Assembly (NCBI RefSeq): GCF_008639165.1
Contig: NZ_CP029197.1
Span: 2,542,001 to 2,606,000, forward strand
Origin: Streptomyces venezuelae ATCC 10712
GTDB lineage: Bacteria > Actinomycetota > Actinomycetes > Streptomycetales > Streptomycetaceae
DNA length: 64,000 nucleotides
Direction: 5' to 3'
Shown here: piece after piece, positions 10,491 to 18,769 of the stretch
Numbering within the stretch: the first letter of the stretch is position 1
Layout of the letters: every line of letters starts with the position of its first letter
The notes under the pieces: model-generated
Databases searched by the model: none
What the model saw: only the letters and a program-made list of their open reading frames with translations
Told to the model about the DNA's origin: nothing
Position numbers and translations under genes: made by a program

Positions 10491-11354
10491 GTGACGATCG
10501 TGGCAGCAGTACCGGCGCAGCGGCGCCGACGACCGGAACTGGCCGCGTTCCTGCGCAGCCGCCGCGCCAGGGTGACACCGGAGGACGTGGGGATGCCGCC
10601 GGGGCTCCGTCGCCGCACGCCGGGGCTCCGCCGCGAGGAGGTCGCCCAGCTCTCCGGTGTCGGCGTCACCTGGTACACCTGGCTGGAGCAGGGGCGCCCG
10701 ATCAACGCCTCGGCGCAGGTGCTCGACGCCGTCGCCCGCACGCTCCGGCTCGACCGGCCCGAGCGCGAGCACCTGTACCACCTGGCCGAGGTGCCGTTCG
10801 AGCCGGAGAGATCGGCCGCGGACGTCGCGGTGGTGAGCCCGGAGATCCAGGGCATCCTCGACGCCCTGGACCCGCACCCGGCGGTGCTCTACAACGCGCG
10901 GTACGACGTGCTCGCGACCAACACCATGTACGAGCGGCTCTTCTTCCCGGAGGGGCGCGACGACCTGGACACCGGCCCGTTCGGCGTGCGCAACGTGCTG
11001 TGGACGCTGTTCAGCATGCCCGGCCCCACCTGCCCGGTGGTCGACCGGAAGCGGGAGCTGCCGCTGATGGTGGCCCAGCTGCGGGGCGCGTACGGACGCC
11101 ATGTGGGCGAGCCCGCCTGGGAGGAGTACGTACGGGCGCTGGCGGAGGCCAGTCCGGAGTTCGTCCGGCTGTGGCGCAGCGGCGACGTGGTGCCGCCGGG
11201 GACGCGGGTGAAGGTCTTCCGTCACGCGCGGGTGGGCCAGGTCCGGTTGACCTCGGTCTCCCTCTCGGTGAACGGGCTGCCGGAGTGCCGGATCGTGGCC
11301 TACACGCCGAACGACGAGGAGAGCCGCAACAGCCTCGCGACCCTGCACGAGTGA
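10491..11354 (+). CDS. XRE-family regulator with C-terminal MmyB-like ligand-binding domain
   Basis: 287 residues. The N-terminal helix-turn-helix lies at about residues 15-80 (LAAFLRSRRARVTPEDVG, then RREEVAQLSGVGVTWYTWLE). A MmyB-like PAS fold follows (LDALDPHPAVLYNARYDVLATN, VAQLRGAYGRHVGEPAWEEY). Such proteins sense small hydrophobic molecules and often regulate a neighbouring oxidoreductase or transporter. Here the divergent DHA2 exporter is the obvious candidate target. The start is a GTG; another GTG three codons on is possible. The frame ends 59 bp before the second tRNA-Ala. Confidence 0.9.
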   Translation: MTIVAAVPAQRRRRPELAAFLRSRRARVTPEDVGMPPGLRRRTPGLRREEVAQLSGVGVTWYTWLEQGRPINASAQVLDAVARTLRLDRPEREHLYHLAEVPFEPERSAADVAVVSPEIQGILDALDPHPAVLYNARYDVLATNTMYERLFFPEGRDDLDTGPFGVRNVLWTLFSMPGPTCPVVDRKRELPLMVAQLRGAYGRHVGEPAWEEYVRALAEASPEFVRLWRSGDVVPPGTRVKVFRHARVGQVRLTSVSLSVNGLPECRIVAYTPNDEESRNSLATLHE

Positions 11355-11375
11355 CGAAACGACGAACGAAACGAC

Positions 11376-11408
11376 GAATCCCGCCCCCTGTTGGGGACGG
11401 GATTCGGT
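11376..11408. terminator. Bidirectional terminator between regulator gene and tRNA-Ala
   Basis: CGAATCCCG, then CCCC, a short loop, GGGG and CGGGATTCG form a strong hairpin. It serves the + strand regulator ending at 11354 and the minus-strand tRNA ending at 11414. Confidence 0.75.
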
Positions 11409-11413
11409 GACTG

Positions 11414-11486
11414 TGGAGCTAAGGAGAATTGAACTCCTGACCTCCTGCATGCCATGCAGGCGCTCTACCAACTGAGCTATAGCCCC
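11414..11486 (-). tRNA. tRNA-Ala, anticodon GGC (second identical copy)
   Basis: 73 nt, base-for-base identical to 7069-7141, same orientation, no encoded CCA. Anticodon loop ATGGCAT gives GGC. Confidence 0.95.
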
Positions 11487-11522
11487 TCGTGTTCTTCGCG
11501 CTCCGCGCTGCGAACAAGAAGA

Positions 11523-11552
11523 ACTCTAGCCTGTGACCTGCCGGAAAGTGAA
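11523..11552 (-). promoter_or_regulatory. Promoter of the second tRNA-Ala gene
   Basis: The -35 TTCACT (11547-11552) and -10 TAGAGT (11523-11528) are separated by 18 bp. The tRNA begins 37 bp downstream. Confidence 0.6.
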
Positions 11553-11581
11553 ATCCGGGTCCGGCAGGCCGGTCGGGGGGC

Positions 11582-12235
11582 TCAGTCGTCGTCGCCGAGG
11601 ACCGGCTCGGGCAGCGTGCCCGCGTTGTGCTCCATCAGCCGCCAGCCGCGGGCGCCCTCGCCGAGGACCGACCAGCAGCAGTTCGAGAGGCCACCCAGGC
11701 TCTCCCAGTGCGGGGACTCCAGACCGAGGAGCCGGCCGATGGTGGTGCGGATGGTGCCGCCATGGCTGACCACGACGAGCGTGCCGTCCACGGGAAGCTT
11801 GTCGGCGTGCTCAAGGACCACCGGAGCGGCCCGGTCGGCCACCTCGGTCTCCAGCTCGCCGCCGCCCCGGCGCACCGGCTCGCCGCGCTTCCACGCGGCG
11901 TACTGCTCGCCGTACCGCGCCACGATCTCGTCGTGCGTCAGCCCCTGCCACTCCCCCGCGTACGTCTCGCGCAGTGCGGAGTCGTGGGCGACGGTGTGGC
12001 CGGTGAGGACGGCGAGCTCGGCGGCGGTGGCCGCCGCCCGCTTCAGGTCGGAGGCCACGATGGCGTCCGGCTTCAGCGCGGCGAGCAGCCGGGCGGCCCG
12101 GCGCGCCTGGGCGACGCCGGTCTCCGTCAGCTCGATGTCGGTCGAGCCCTGGAAGCGGCGCTCCAGGTTCCAGGAGGTCTGGCCGTGCCGCCAGAGGACG
12201 ATGCGGCGGCCGCTGCCGCCCTTGGTGGTGCTCAG
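11582..12235 (-). CDS. Histidine phosphatase superfamily protein (phosphoglycerate-mutase-like), apparent CTG start
   Basis: 217 residues. The catalytic RHGQ lies at residues 16-19 (RIVLWRHGQTSWN), the second Arg region is ASDLKRAAATA, the acid is in RETYAGEWQG, and the second His is in VVVSHGGTIRTT. The family dephosphorylates small molecules or proteins through phosphohistidine. The frame has an in-frame TGA nine bases upstream and no ATG, GTG or TTG before the RHGQ motif. The only candidate start is therefore CTG at 12235, overlapping the rsfS stop (CTGA). A start at the later GTG or ATG would delete the active site. Confidence 0.85.
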   Translation of the reverse strand: MSTTKGGSGRRIVLWRHGQTSWNLERRFQGSTDIELTETGVAQARRAARLLAALKPDAIVASDLKRAAATAAELAVLTGHTVAHDSALRETYAGEWQGLTHDEIVARYGEQYAAWKRGEPVRRGGGELETEVADRAAPVVLEHADKLPVDGTLVVVSHGGTIRTTIGRLLGLESPHWESLGGLSNCCWSVLGEGARGWRLMEHNAGTLPEPVLGDDD

Positions 12236-12699
12236 CGCAGCTCACCGTCCACTTCGTCGGGCAGGCCGGCGGCGTGCTCGGAGAGGTCGACACCGGTCAG
12301 GGCGGCGTGCTCGGCGCCCTTGCCGCGGGTCTTCGCCGCGTCCTCGGGGAGCGGGAGCTCGGGGCAGTCCTTCCACAGGCGCTCGAGCGCGTAGAACACG
12401 CGCTCCTCGCTGTGCTGGACGTGGACGACGATGTCGACGTAGTCCAGGAGGATCCAGCGGGCGTCGCGGTCGCCCTCGCGGCGGACCGGCTTCGCGCCGA
12501 GGTCTTTGTTCAGGCGCTCCTCGATCTCGTCGACGATCGACTTGACCTGGCGGTCGTTGGGCGCGGAGGCGAGCAGGAAGGCGTCGGTGATCGACAGCAC
12601 GTCGCTGACGTCGTACGCGATGATGTCGTGCGCGAGCCGGTCGGCGGCCGCCTGAGCGGCGGCGTTGACGAGCTCGATGGAACGATCCGTGGCGGTCAC
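12232..12699 (-). CDS. rsfS: Ribosomal silencing factor RsfS
   Basis: 155 residues from the GTG at 12699 (MTATDRSIELVNAAAQAAAD). The family signature is clear: DIIAYDVSDVLSITDAFLLAS, RQVKSIVDEIEERL, WILLDYVDIVVHVQ and RVFYALERLWKD. RsfS binds bL14 and blocks subunit joining when nutrients are short. The C-terminus has an actinobacterial extension after residue about 120. The frame stays open upstream to 12765, but homology starts at 12699. It overlaps the phosphatase start and follows the PdtA-like gene and nadD in the usual actinobacterial nadD-rsfS order. Confidence 0.92.
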   Translation of the reverse strand: MTATDRSIELVNAAAQAAADRLAHDIIAYDVSDVLSITDAFLLASAPNDRQVKSIVDEIEERLNKDLGAKPVRREGDRDARWILLDYVDIVVHVQHSEERVFYALERLWKDCPELPLPEDAAKTRGKGAEHAALTGVDLSEHAAGLPDEVDGELR

Positions 12700-12782
12700 A
12701 AGCAGGCTTTCGTCGGCGGTCCAGTACCCCTCCAGGGTCTCACGGACCGCCGACGCCCCCGCCAACGTTTTCCCGGGCGCCG

Positions 12783-14507
12783 CTACCGGGCGGTCGGCGC
12801 CTTGTAGTCCTGGCCCAGGATCACGGTCACCGCGGCCGCTCCCGAGGGCTTGCCCTTGGTGACGGAGCCGGCCGGCAGACCCAGGGTCTTGGCCACCTCG
12901 GCGGCGGTCGCCTTGTGGAGGTCGTCACCGTAGACGACCTGCGATTTCTCCTGGGTGTCCGCCTCGGAGCTGCCCGCGAGGACGAAGCCGCCGTTGACCA
13001 GGACGATCCTGGCCGCCTCGGTCGCCTTCTTGCCGGACGCGTCCCGCAACGAGACCCGGGCCACGTCGCCCGCCTCCGGTGCGGTGATCTTTCCACCCAG
13101 GATGTCCTTCACCACACTGTCGCTCGCCTCCGCGGTGAGAGCGCCGTCCTCGGTCACCGGGAGCAGCGCCGTCTTGTGGTCGCCGACCTTGGCGTGCTCG
13201 GCGAGCTTCGCCAGGGCGGCGCCGAGGTCCTTCTCGGTGAGGGACGGGTCGAAGATCTGGGTGAGGCTCTCGACGGTCATCGTGGCGGAGGCCGGGCTGC
13301 TGGAGATCTTGCGCAGCACCCCGTACATGACCTGGCCGAAGCGCTGGAGCTGCTTGGTCTCGGCCTCGCCGGGGGCGCGGTAGGTCGCGTACGCGACGGC
13401 GGCCTTGCCGTTCAGGGTCTGCTTCTCGCCCTTGCGGACGAGCGGCGGAGCGCCCTTCTTGGTGTCGGGCACCTCGGTGTCGGTGTCCGTCTCGATGCCG
13501 CTGACGAGCTCGACGAGGGTGTCCAGGTACGGCGTGTCGAGGCGCCAGGTGCCGGCGATCGGGGCCCCGAGGAGGTTGCCGATCGCCTCCCGCGTACCGC
13601 TGGATCCGTCGTCCTCGACGGACTTGCCGAGCGTGGTCGCGGCGCCGTCGTCGTTGGCGACGACGAGGGAGTTGGGGAGCAGGATGGTGCTTCCCTGGCC
13701 CGTGGTGGCGTTGTTGACGAGGAGGAGGGTGGAGGTGCCGCCGGCCGCGGTGTTGTGCAGGTGGACGACGATCGTGTCGCGCTTCTGCGGGCCGGTGGCC
13801 GTGGGCCCCTTCTGCTCTTCCTTGGACGCGCCGGGGAGCATGCCCGCCGACCAGAGGTAGCCGACGCCGCCCACGACCGCGAGGGCGAGGACGACGACGA
13901 GGGCGACGACGCGGTTGCGGCCGCGCCGCCTGGCCTCCTCGCGGCGTTCCGAGCGGCTCTCGGTGAACTTCAGCCAGTCGATGACGTCCTCGGAGTCCTC
14001 GTCCGGCTCCTCGATGAACGAGAACTGCTCGGTGCGGTACTCACGGTCGTCGTCCGCCTGCCGGGCCCGCGCGGGCCGCTCGGACGCCGGGCGCTGTCCG
14101 GGGACTCCGGGCGGCGCGGCGACCGGGGCGGCCGGGGCCGACGGGGCTGAGGCGGCGGGAGCGGCCGGGGCGACGGGCGGTGCCGGAGCGGCGGGCGGGG
14201 CGGCGGGTTCGGGCTGGGTCGCCCACTGCTGCCCCGTGTCGTACGAGGGGTAGGCGTAGCCCTGCTGCCCGTACGGGTCGTACTGCTGCCCCTGCGGCTG
14301 CTGTCCCTGGTACGGCTGTTGAGGCTGCTGTTCCTGGTACGGCTGCTGAGGCTGCTGTTCCTGGTACGGCTGTGGGGCGTACGGGTCGTAGCCGTACCCC
14401 TGCTGCGGCTGCTGCGGCTGCTGGTACACCGGCTGCCCGTACGCGTCGTAGCCGATGATCTGCGGCTGCGGATAGTACGGGTCGTAAGGATGCTGCTGGT
14501 CGTTCAC
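12783..14507 (-). CDS. LCP/LytR_C cell-envelope protein, PdtA-like (divergent LCP domain)
   Basis: 574 residues. Residues 1-100 are Gln/Tyr/Pro-rich repeats (PYQEQQPQQ). A charged stretch and a membrane helix (199-217) follow, then a divergent LCP-type domain (from DTIVVHLHN, 244) and a C-terminal LytR_C domain (about 475-570). LCP enzymes attach undecaprenyl-linked glycopolymers to peptidoglycan. The Arg of the usual SIPRD motif is replaced (ILLPNS, near 275-280). The S. coelicolor protein at this position next to nadD is, to my knowledge, PdtA (SCO2578), needed for poly-diglycosylphosphate attachment. GTG start with GGGGAGGG ribosome site. Confidence 0.85.
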   Translation of the reverse strand: MNDQQHPYDPYYPQPQIIGYDAYGQPVYQQPQQPQQGYGYDPYAPQPYQEQQPQQPYQEQQPQQPYQGQQPQGQQYDPYGQQGYAYPSYDTGQQWATQPEPAAPPAAPAPPVAPAAPAASAPSAPAAPVAAPPGVPGQRPASERPARARQADDDREYRTEQFSFIEEPDEDSEDVIDWLKFTESRSERREEARRRGRNRVVALVVVLALAVVGGVGYLWSAGMLPGASKEEQKGPTATGPQKRDTIVVHLHNTAAGGTSTLLLVNNATTGQGSTILLPNSLVVANDDGAATTLGKSVEDDGSSGTREAIGNLLGAPIAGTWRLDTPYLDTLVELVSGIETDTDTEVPDTKKGAPPLVRKGEKQTLNGKAAVAYATYRAPGEAETKQLQRFGQVMYGVLRKISSSPASATMTVESLTQIFDPSLTEKDLGAALAKLAEHAKVGDHKTALLPVTEDGALTAEASDSVVKDILGGKITAPEAGDVARVSLRDASGKKATEAARIVLVNGGFVLAGSSEADTQEKSQVVYGDDLHKATAAEVAKTLGLPAGSVTKGKPSGAAAVTVILGQDYKAPTAR

Positions 14508-14526
14508 CGGTGGCCCTCCCCGAAGC

Positions 14527-15147
14527 TCACTCGCCGCGGTACAGCTGGCGCTTGTCGATGTAGCGCACCACGCCGTCCGGGACCAGGTACCAGACGGGGT
14601 CCCCCTGCGCGACCCTCGCCCGGCAGTCCGTGGAGGAGATGGCGAGCGCGGGGATCTCGACGAGCGACACCCCGCCCTTGGGCAGTCCGTCGTCGGTGAG
14701 GTCGTGGCCCGGCCGGGTGACGCCGATGAAGTGCGCGAGCGAGAAGAGCTCCTCGGCGTCGCGCCAGGTGAGGATCTGCGACAGCGCGTCGGCCCCGGTG
14801 ATGAAGAAGAGGTCCGAGTCGCTGTTGAGAGAGCGCAGGTCCCGCAGGGTGTCGATGGTGTACGTGGCGCCGCCGCGGTCGATGTCGATCCGGCTGACCG
14901 AGAACTGCGGGTTGGACGCCGTCGCGATGACCGTCATCAGATAGCGGTCCTCGGCCGCCGACACGGTCGTGTCGCTCTTCTGCCACGGCTGCCCGGTCGG
15001 TACGAACACCACCTCGTCGAGGTGGAACAGGGCGGCGACCTCGCTGGCCGCCACCAGGTGTCCGTGGTGGATCGGGTCGAAGGTTCCGCCCATCACGCCC
15101 AGTCGGCGCTTCCCGCGCCCGCCAGTAGGCACTTCCTGCTCTCCCAT
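14527..15147 (-). CDS. nadD: Nicotinate-nucleotide adenylyltransferase
   Basis: 206 residues. It transfers AMP from ATP to nicotinic acid mononucleotide in NAD synthesis. The nucleotidyltransferase motif is [11 protein letters not shown] (near residue 20) and the second signature is ISSTDCR. The ATG at 15147 ([10 protein letters not shown]) is chosen; an in-frame upstream start at 15168 is possible. It is followed by the PdtA-like gene and rsfS, 19 bp away. Confidence 0.95.
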   Translation of the reverse strand: MGEQEVPTGGRGKRRLGVMGGTFDPIHHGHLVAASEVAALFHLDEVVFVPTGQPWQKSDTTVSAAEDRYLMTVIATASNPQFSVSRIDIDRGGATYTIDTLRDLRSLNSDSDLFFITGADALSQILTWRDAEELFSLAHFIGVTRPGHDLTDDGLPKGGVSLVEIPALAISSTDCRARVAQGDPVWYLVPDGVVRYIDKRQLYRGE

Positions 15148-15198
15148 GCGTGCAGAGCCTACTGGCACGGCAGCGGACGCCTGATCAGGGTCGCCGGT

Positions 15199-15360
15199 TC
15201 AGCGGTCGCGGTTGAAGCGCGTGGTGATCCACAGCAGCAGGAGCAGGGCACCGAAGGCGCCGAAGCCGGTGAGGTAGGGGCTGAGGCTGTCGTGGTTGCC
15301 GCCGTGCTCGGCGCCCTCGGCGAGAGTGACCAGGTTGGCGGCGGTGCTGTGGAGGCTCAT
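15199..15360 (-). CDS. 53-residue single-pass membrane protein
   Basis: ORF from the ATG at 15360: MSLHSTAANLVTLAEGAEHG, then a membrane helix near the C-terminus (LTGFGAFGALLLLLWITTRF) and the basic tail NRDR, a tail-anchored topology. Codon use is typical of the genome (G/C in nearly all third positions), supporting a real gene. It lies between nadD and another tiny membrane protein. Function unknown. Confidence 0.65.
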   Translation of the reverse strand: MSLHSTAANLVTLAEGAEHGGNHDSLSPYLTGFGAFGALLLLLWITTRFNRDR

Positions 15361-15443
15361 CTTCGGCAGACCTATCGATCGGGGATGGGAGCGGAGACTT
15401 CGCGCACATCGTATGCGGGCGGTCCGGACGGGCTCACGCCGAC

Positions 15444-15683
15444 TCAGGCGTTGGCGTCGCGGTCCGTGTCGATGCCGGCGGTGCCGTCCGCTCCGTCGCG
15501 GCCGTCGCCGCCGCCCCTGCCGTCGGCCCCGGTGTCGTCGGCGCGGTAGCCGCGCAGCAGGAACCAGGCGACCAGCACGCCGCCCACGATCGAGACGAGC
15601 AGCACGAGGCGGAGCGTGTCACCCAGTCCCTCCTGCGCGGCGGCCGCGAGCAGGAAATCGGTGGTCTCGGCGGTGTCCGGCAT
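15444..15683 (-). CDS. 79-residue single-pass membrane protein
   Basis: It starts MPDTAETTDFLLAAAAQEGL and has a single helix (LVLLVSIVGGVLVAWFLLRGY) followed by an Asp/Gly-rich tail. GGAGG lies upstream of the ATG at 15683. Neighbour of the 53-residue membrane protein and divergent from the M48 protease. No recognised family. Confidence 0.7.
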   Translation of the reverse strand: MPDTAETTDFLLAAAAQEGLGDTLRLVLLVSIVGGVLVAWFLLRGYRADDTGADGRGGGDGRDGADGTAGIDTDRDANA

Positions 15684-15756
15684 GTCGGTCGTGCTCCTCC
15701 GTCGTCCTCGGTGCCCGAGTTATCCACAGGCCCCGGCACACGGTAGCGCCAGCACC

Positions 15757-15762
15757 TAGTCT
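15757..15762 (+). promoter_or_regulatory. Candidate -10 box for the M48 protease gene
   Basis: TAGTCT lies 50 bp upstream of the ATG at 15812; the -35 is weak. It is in the 128-bp region between the divergent 79-residue gene and the protease. Confidence 0.35.
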
Positions 15763-15811
15763 GGGGTGCGTCAGGGGGACGAGCACCGACTCGTACGAAC
15801 AGGGGGCATCC

Positions 15812-16942
15812 ATGACCGAGAACGACCAGGGGAACGTGCCGAGCAGGCAGCGGAAGCGCTTCCCCGGCATCTCCTCGCGGGCCTACGAGCATCCGGCCGA
15901 CCGCTCGGCGCTGGTGGCGCTGCGCAAGCTCAGCGGCTTCGACACGGTCTTCAAGGCGCTCAGCGGACTCCTCCCGGAGCGCAGCCTGCGACTGCTCTTC
16001 CTCTCGGACTCCGTCCGGGTGAGCGACGCGCAGTTCAGCCATCTCAACGACATGCTGAGGGACGCCTGCTACATCCTGGACCTGGAGAAGGTCCCGCCGA
16101 TGTACGTGACGCAGGACCCGAAGCCCAACGCGATGTGCATCGGCCTGGACGAGCCGATCATCGTCGTCACCACCGGTCTCGTGGAGCTCCTCGACGAGGA
16201 GGAGATGCGGGCGGTCGTCGGCCACGAGGTCGGGCACGCCCTGTCGGGTCACTCGGTGTACCGCACGGTGCTGCTCTTCCTCACCGGCCTGGCGCTCAAG
16301 ATCGCCTGGATCCCGCTGGGGAACGTGGCGATCATGGCCATCGTGACGGCGCTGCGCGAGTGGTTCCGCAAGTCGGAGCTCTCCGCCGACCGGGCCGGGC
16401 TGCTCGTCGGACAGGACGTCCAGGCCTCCATGCGCGGTCTGATGAAGATCGCCGGCGGCAACCACCTCCACGAGATGAACGTGGACGCGTTCCTCGCCCA
16501 GGCCGACGAGTACGAGAAGTCCGGCGACCTGCGGGACTCCGTCCTGAAGATCCTCAACGTGCTGCCGCGCACGCACCCCTTCACCACCGTGCGGGCCGCG
16601 GAGCTGAGGAAGTGGTCGGAGAGCCGCGACTTCCAGCGGATCATGGACGGCCACTACCCGAAGCGCTCGGAGGACAAGGACACCTCGGTCACGGACTCAT
16701 TCCGCGAGTCGGCGGGGCACTACGCCGACACCGTGCGGACCAGCAAGGATCCGCTGATGAAGCTGGTCGGCGACATAGCAGGGGGCGCCGGGGACCTGGC
16801 GGGCGACCTGGGCGGGAAGCTCCGCAGCGCCTTCGGCGGCGGCAGCGGCCAGGGCACGCGGAAGCCGGACGCGGGCGGGACGGCCGGAGACGGCAAGCCC
16901 GGCCCGGAGACCGGCTCCGGGACCGGTCAGAGCGAGGGCTGA
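15812..16942 (+). CDS. M48 family zinc metallopeptidase (HtpX/Ste24-like)
   Basis: 376 residues. The catalytic motif HEVGH sits near residue 138, followed by a membrane-associated segment (VLLFLTGLALKIAWIPLGNVA) and the third zinc ligand region SELSADRAGLL. The N-terminal part has YVTQDPKPNAMCIGLDEPII, typical of M48 proteins. The tail (from about 300) is Gly/Asp-rich. It probably degrades or processes membrane or cytoplasmic-face proteins. AGGGGG precedes the ATG. The 3' end overlaps the convergent SCO2583-type gene by 16 bp. Confidence 0.9.
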   Translation: MTENDQGNVPSRQRKRFPGISSRAYEHPADRSALVALRKLSGFDTVFKALSGLLPERSLRLLFLSDSVRVSDAQFSHLNDMLRDACYILDLEKVPPMYVTQDPKPNAMCIGLDEPIIVVTTGLVELLDEEEMRAVVGHEVGHALSGHSVYRTVLLFLTGLALKIAWIPLGNVAIMAIVTALREWFRKSELSADRAGLLVGQDVQASMRGLMKIAGGNHLHEMNVDAFLAQADEYEKSGDLRDSVLKILNVLPRTHPFTTVRAAELRKWSESRDFQRIMDGHYPKRSEDKDTSVTDSFRESAGHYADTVRTSKDPLMKLVGDIAGGAGDLAGDLGGKLRSAFGGGSGQGTRKPDAGGTAGDGKPGPETGSGTGQSEG

Positions 16943-18012
16943 GCGCTCGGCGCCAGGGCTCCGCAGAGCGCGGGGGCGGCGGGCCGGCCGGTGGCGTACG
17001 GGTCGGTGACCGCCGGTCCCTCGCCCGCCCCGGGGGCCCTGGCTCCCGCCAGGAGCGGCTTCAGGGAGCCGGTGTTGTCCGCGCCGCACGCCTGGGGGCC
17101 CGCCTCGACGGTACTGATCACCAGCTCGGCCCGGTGCATCCGCAGGTCCTCGCGGTCGAAGCGGAAGTGCACCTCGCGGTGGACGGTGAACAGCGAGGCC
17201 TCACCGGCCGGCCCCGGTCCCTGAGCCGCCGGGCGGACGGCGTAGGTGTACGTGTGGTCCGCGATGACGTCCAGGGTGTCGGGGCTGGTCTCCTCGTAGC
17301 GCAGGGTGCCCTGGACGCGGGCGGCCGGGTCGGCGAGGACGACCTGACGCGGGTCGAAGCGGACGAGCCAGCCGGCCAGGGCGTGCCGGCCGTCGTCGGC
17401 GGGTGACTCGACGCTCCGGTCGAACTGTTCCAGCAGGTCGGGGTCGAGCAGCAGGCGCGCGGGCCGCACGGTGACGCCGGACAGGACGTCGGGCTCCAGG
17501 GAGGAGGCCACCAGGTAGTCCTTGGCGATGCCGAGGGCGGTGACGACCTGGCTCTCGGCGAAGTGGGTGGTGCGCCCGGCGACGGGCAGGTTGATGCCGG
17601 CGGCCCCGGTGCGGTACTCGGCGGCCGGGCTGTGGTCGAAGAGCCGGGCGGGCGTACCGCCGGCGACCTGGCCCCGGGGGGCGAGCGGGACGACGGTGGT
17701 CCGCAGCGGCTCGGCCCGCTGGTCGACCGGGGGCTGGTAGGGGTTGCGGACGCCCAGGTAGATGGCGGTGCCGAAGGCCAGGAGGATCAGCAGGACCAGC
17801 ATCAGGGCCTGCCGGGAGCCGCTCCTGCCCTCCCAGGAGGAGGGGCGGTTGCGGACGGCCTGGGCGTGCTCGCCCATCCGTTCCCTGGCGGAGAACTCCT
17901 GGAGGTGGGCAGCACGGACGAACGCCTCGTCGAAGACGACGGATCGGTATTCGTCCTCACCGCCGGGGAGGCCCTCGGGCGTCCCCTCAGGCGGGTCGCC
18001 ACGCCCTGCCAT
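16927..18012 (-). CDS. SCO2583 family membrane protein
   Basis: 361 residues. The cytoplasmic N-terminus has EDEYRSVVFDEAFVRAAHL (about residues 20-38). A membrane helix follows (about 70-88, ALMLVLLILLAFGTAIYLGV), then an extracytoplasmic domain of about 260 residues containing VIADHTYTYAVRP and HREVHFRFDREDL. No enzymatic motif is visible. The family is restricted to Streptomyces and relatives. The same VVFDExFVRAA motif occurs in the adjacent SCO2584-type gene, suggesting duplication and a shared cytoplasmic partner. The start ATG at 18012 follows GAAGGT. Confidence 0.85.
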   Translation of the reverse strand: MAGRGDPPEGTPEGLPGGEDEYRSVVFDEAFVRAAHLQEFSARERMGEHAQAVRNRPSSWEGRSGSRQALMLVLLILLAFGTAIYLGVRNPYQPPVDQRAEPLRTTVVPLAPRGQVAGGTPARLFDHSPAAEYRTGAAGINLPVAGRTTHFAESQVVTALGIAKDYLVASSLEPDVLSGVTVRPARLLLDPDLLEQFDRSVESPADDGRHALAGWLVRFDPRQVVLADPAARVQGTLRYEETSPDTLDVIADHTYTYAVRPAAQGPGPAGEASLFTVHREVHFRFDREDLRMHRAELVISTVEAGPQACGADNTGSLKPLLAGARAPGAGEGPAVTDPYATGRPAAPALCGALAPSAQPSL

Positions 18013-18102
18013 ACCTTCAGGGTAGGTCGGCGGGGGCTTCGGTAAACGCCCAGGTACACGACAAGTTCGGAAGAATTCCGCCGTCGGGGTGAGCCGTCGG
18101 GG

Positions 18103-18663
18103 TCAACGGGGGGAGGCGGAGCGCGCCGCGGGCGCGTGGGCGGCGGGCGGAGCCGGGTTCGGCTTGGGCGTGTCGACGCCCGTGGTGGCGGGCGGCGGGA
18201 CCTGGTCCTGGCGGTTGGCGGCCGCACCCCGGTAGACGGCGCTGAAGGCCAGGGCGACCATGCCGACGCCCATGACGAGGGCGAGGAGCCAGGCGACGGG
18301 CCGGTGCCAGCGGGCGCTGCCCCGGTAGGGGCGCAGGGCGCCGCCGTGGCGTCCGTAGGGGCTGGCGTCGTCGCCGACGTCGTCCGGCTCGTAGGTGAGG
18401 CCCGGGGCGTCGTGGAAATCCTCGTAGGGGTCGTCGTCGGCCGGTCCCCCACCGGCACGGGCGCGGGCCGCCTCGGCCTCGGCACGGGCCTGCGCGGCGG
18501 CGAGGAGCCGCTCGACCGCGGTCGGCTCGTGGATGGCCGCGGCCCGTACGAAGTCCTCGTCGAACACCACGTCGGCGTAGACCTCGTCGGCGCCTCCGCG
18601 GTCGACAGAGTCCTCGGGGTCCCCGCCGTCCTGGAACGGCATGCCCCCCACGTCGTCCGGCAC
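18103..18663 (-). CDS. SCO2584 family spore wall biosynthesis protein
   Basis: 186 residues from the GTG at 18663; an ATG at 18642 (MPFQDGGD) with a GGGGGG upstream is an alternative. It contains VYADVVFDEDFVRAAAIHEP, an Ala/Glu/Arg-rich helix, one membrane segment (VAWLLALVMGVGMVALAFSAVY) and a short Pro/Ala-rich external tail. The family name refers to S. coelicolor SCO2584, linked to the spore-wall synthesising complex together with MreB, RodZ and PBP2. The mre cluster encoded 30 kb away in this window fits that partnership. Confidence 0.82.
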   Translation of the reverse strand: MPDDVGGMPFQDGGDPEDSVDRGGADEVYADVVFDEDFVRAAAIHEPTAVERLLAAAQARAEAEAARARAGGGPADDDPYEDFHDAPGLTYEPDDVGDDASPYGRHGGALRPYRGSARWHRPVAWLLALVMGVGMVALAFSAVYRGAAANRQDQVPPPATTGVDTPKPNPAPPAAHAPAARSASPR

Positions 18664-18720
18664 GGATTCAGAGTAGACCCGCGAGGTGGTTTTGGGCAGG
18701 GAGAGTGCGAAGCCTCCCCG

Positions 18721-18760
18721 CCCGTACCGCCCCGTCCCGCCCCGTACCGCCCCGTCCCGA
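18721..18760. repeat. Two tandem 20-bp repeats
   Basis: CCCGTACCGCCCCGTCCCGC is repeated twice (one final mismatch); each unit is itself a near-double 10-mer. It lies between proA and the SCO2584-type gene. Confidence 0.8.
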
Positions 18761-18769
18761 AAGGAGGGA

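Noticed and set aside
12058..12058. ATG at 12058 as the start of the histidine phosphatase
   Set aside because: It would remove the catalytic RHGQ motif, which is read in the same frame upstream.
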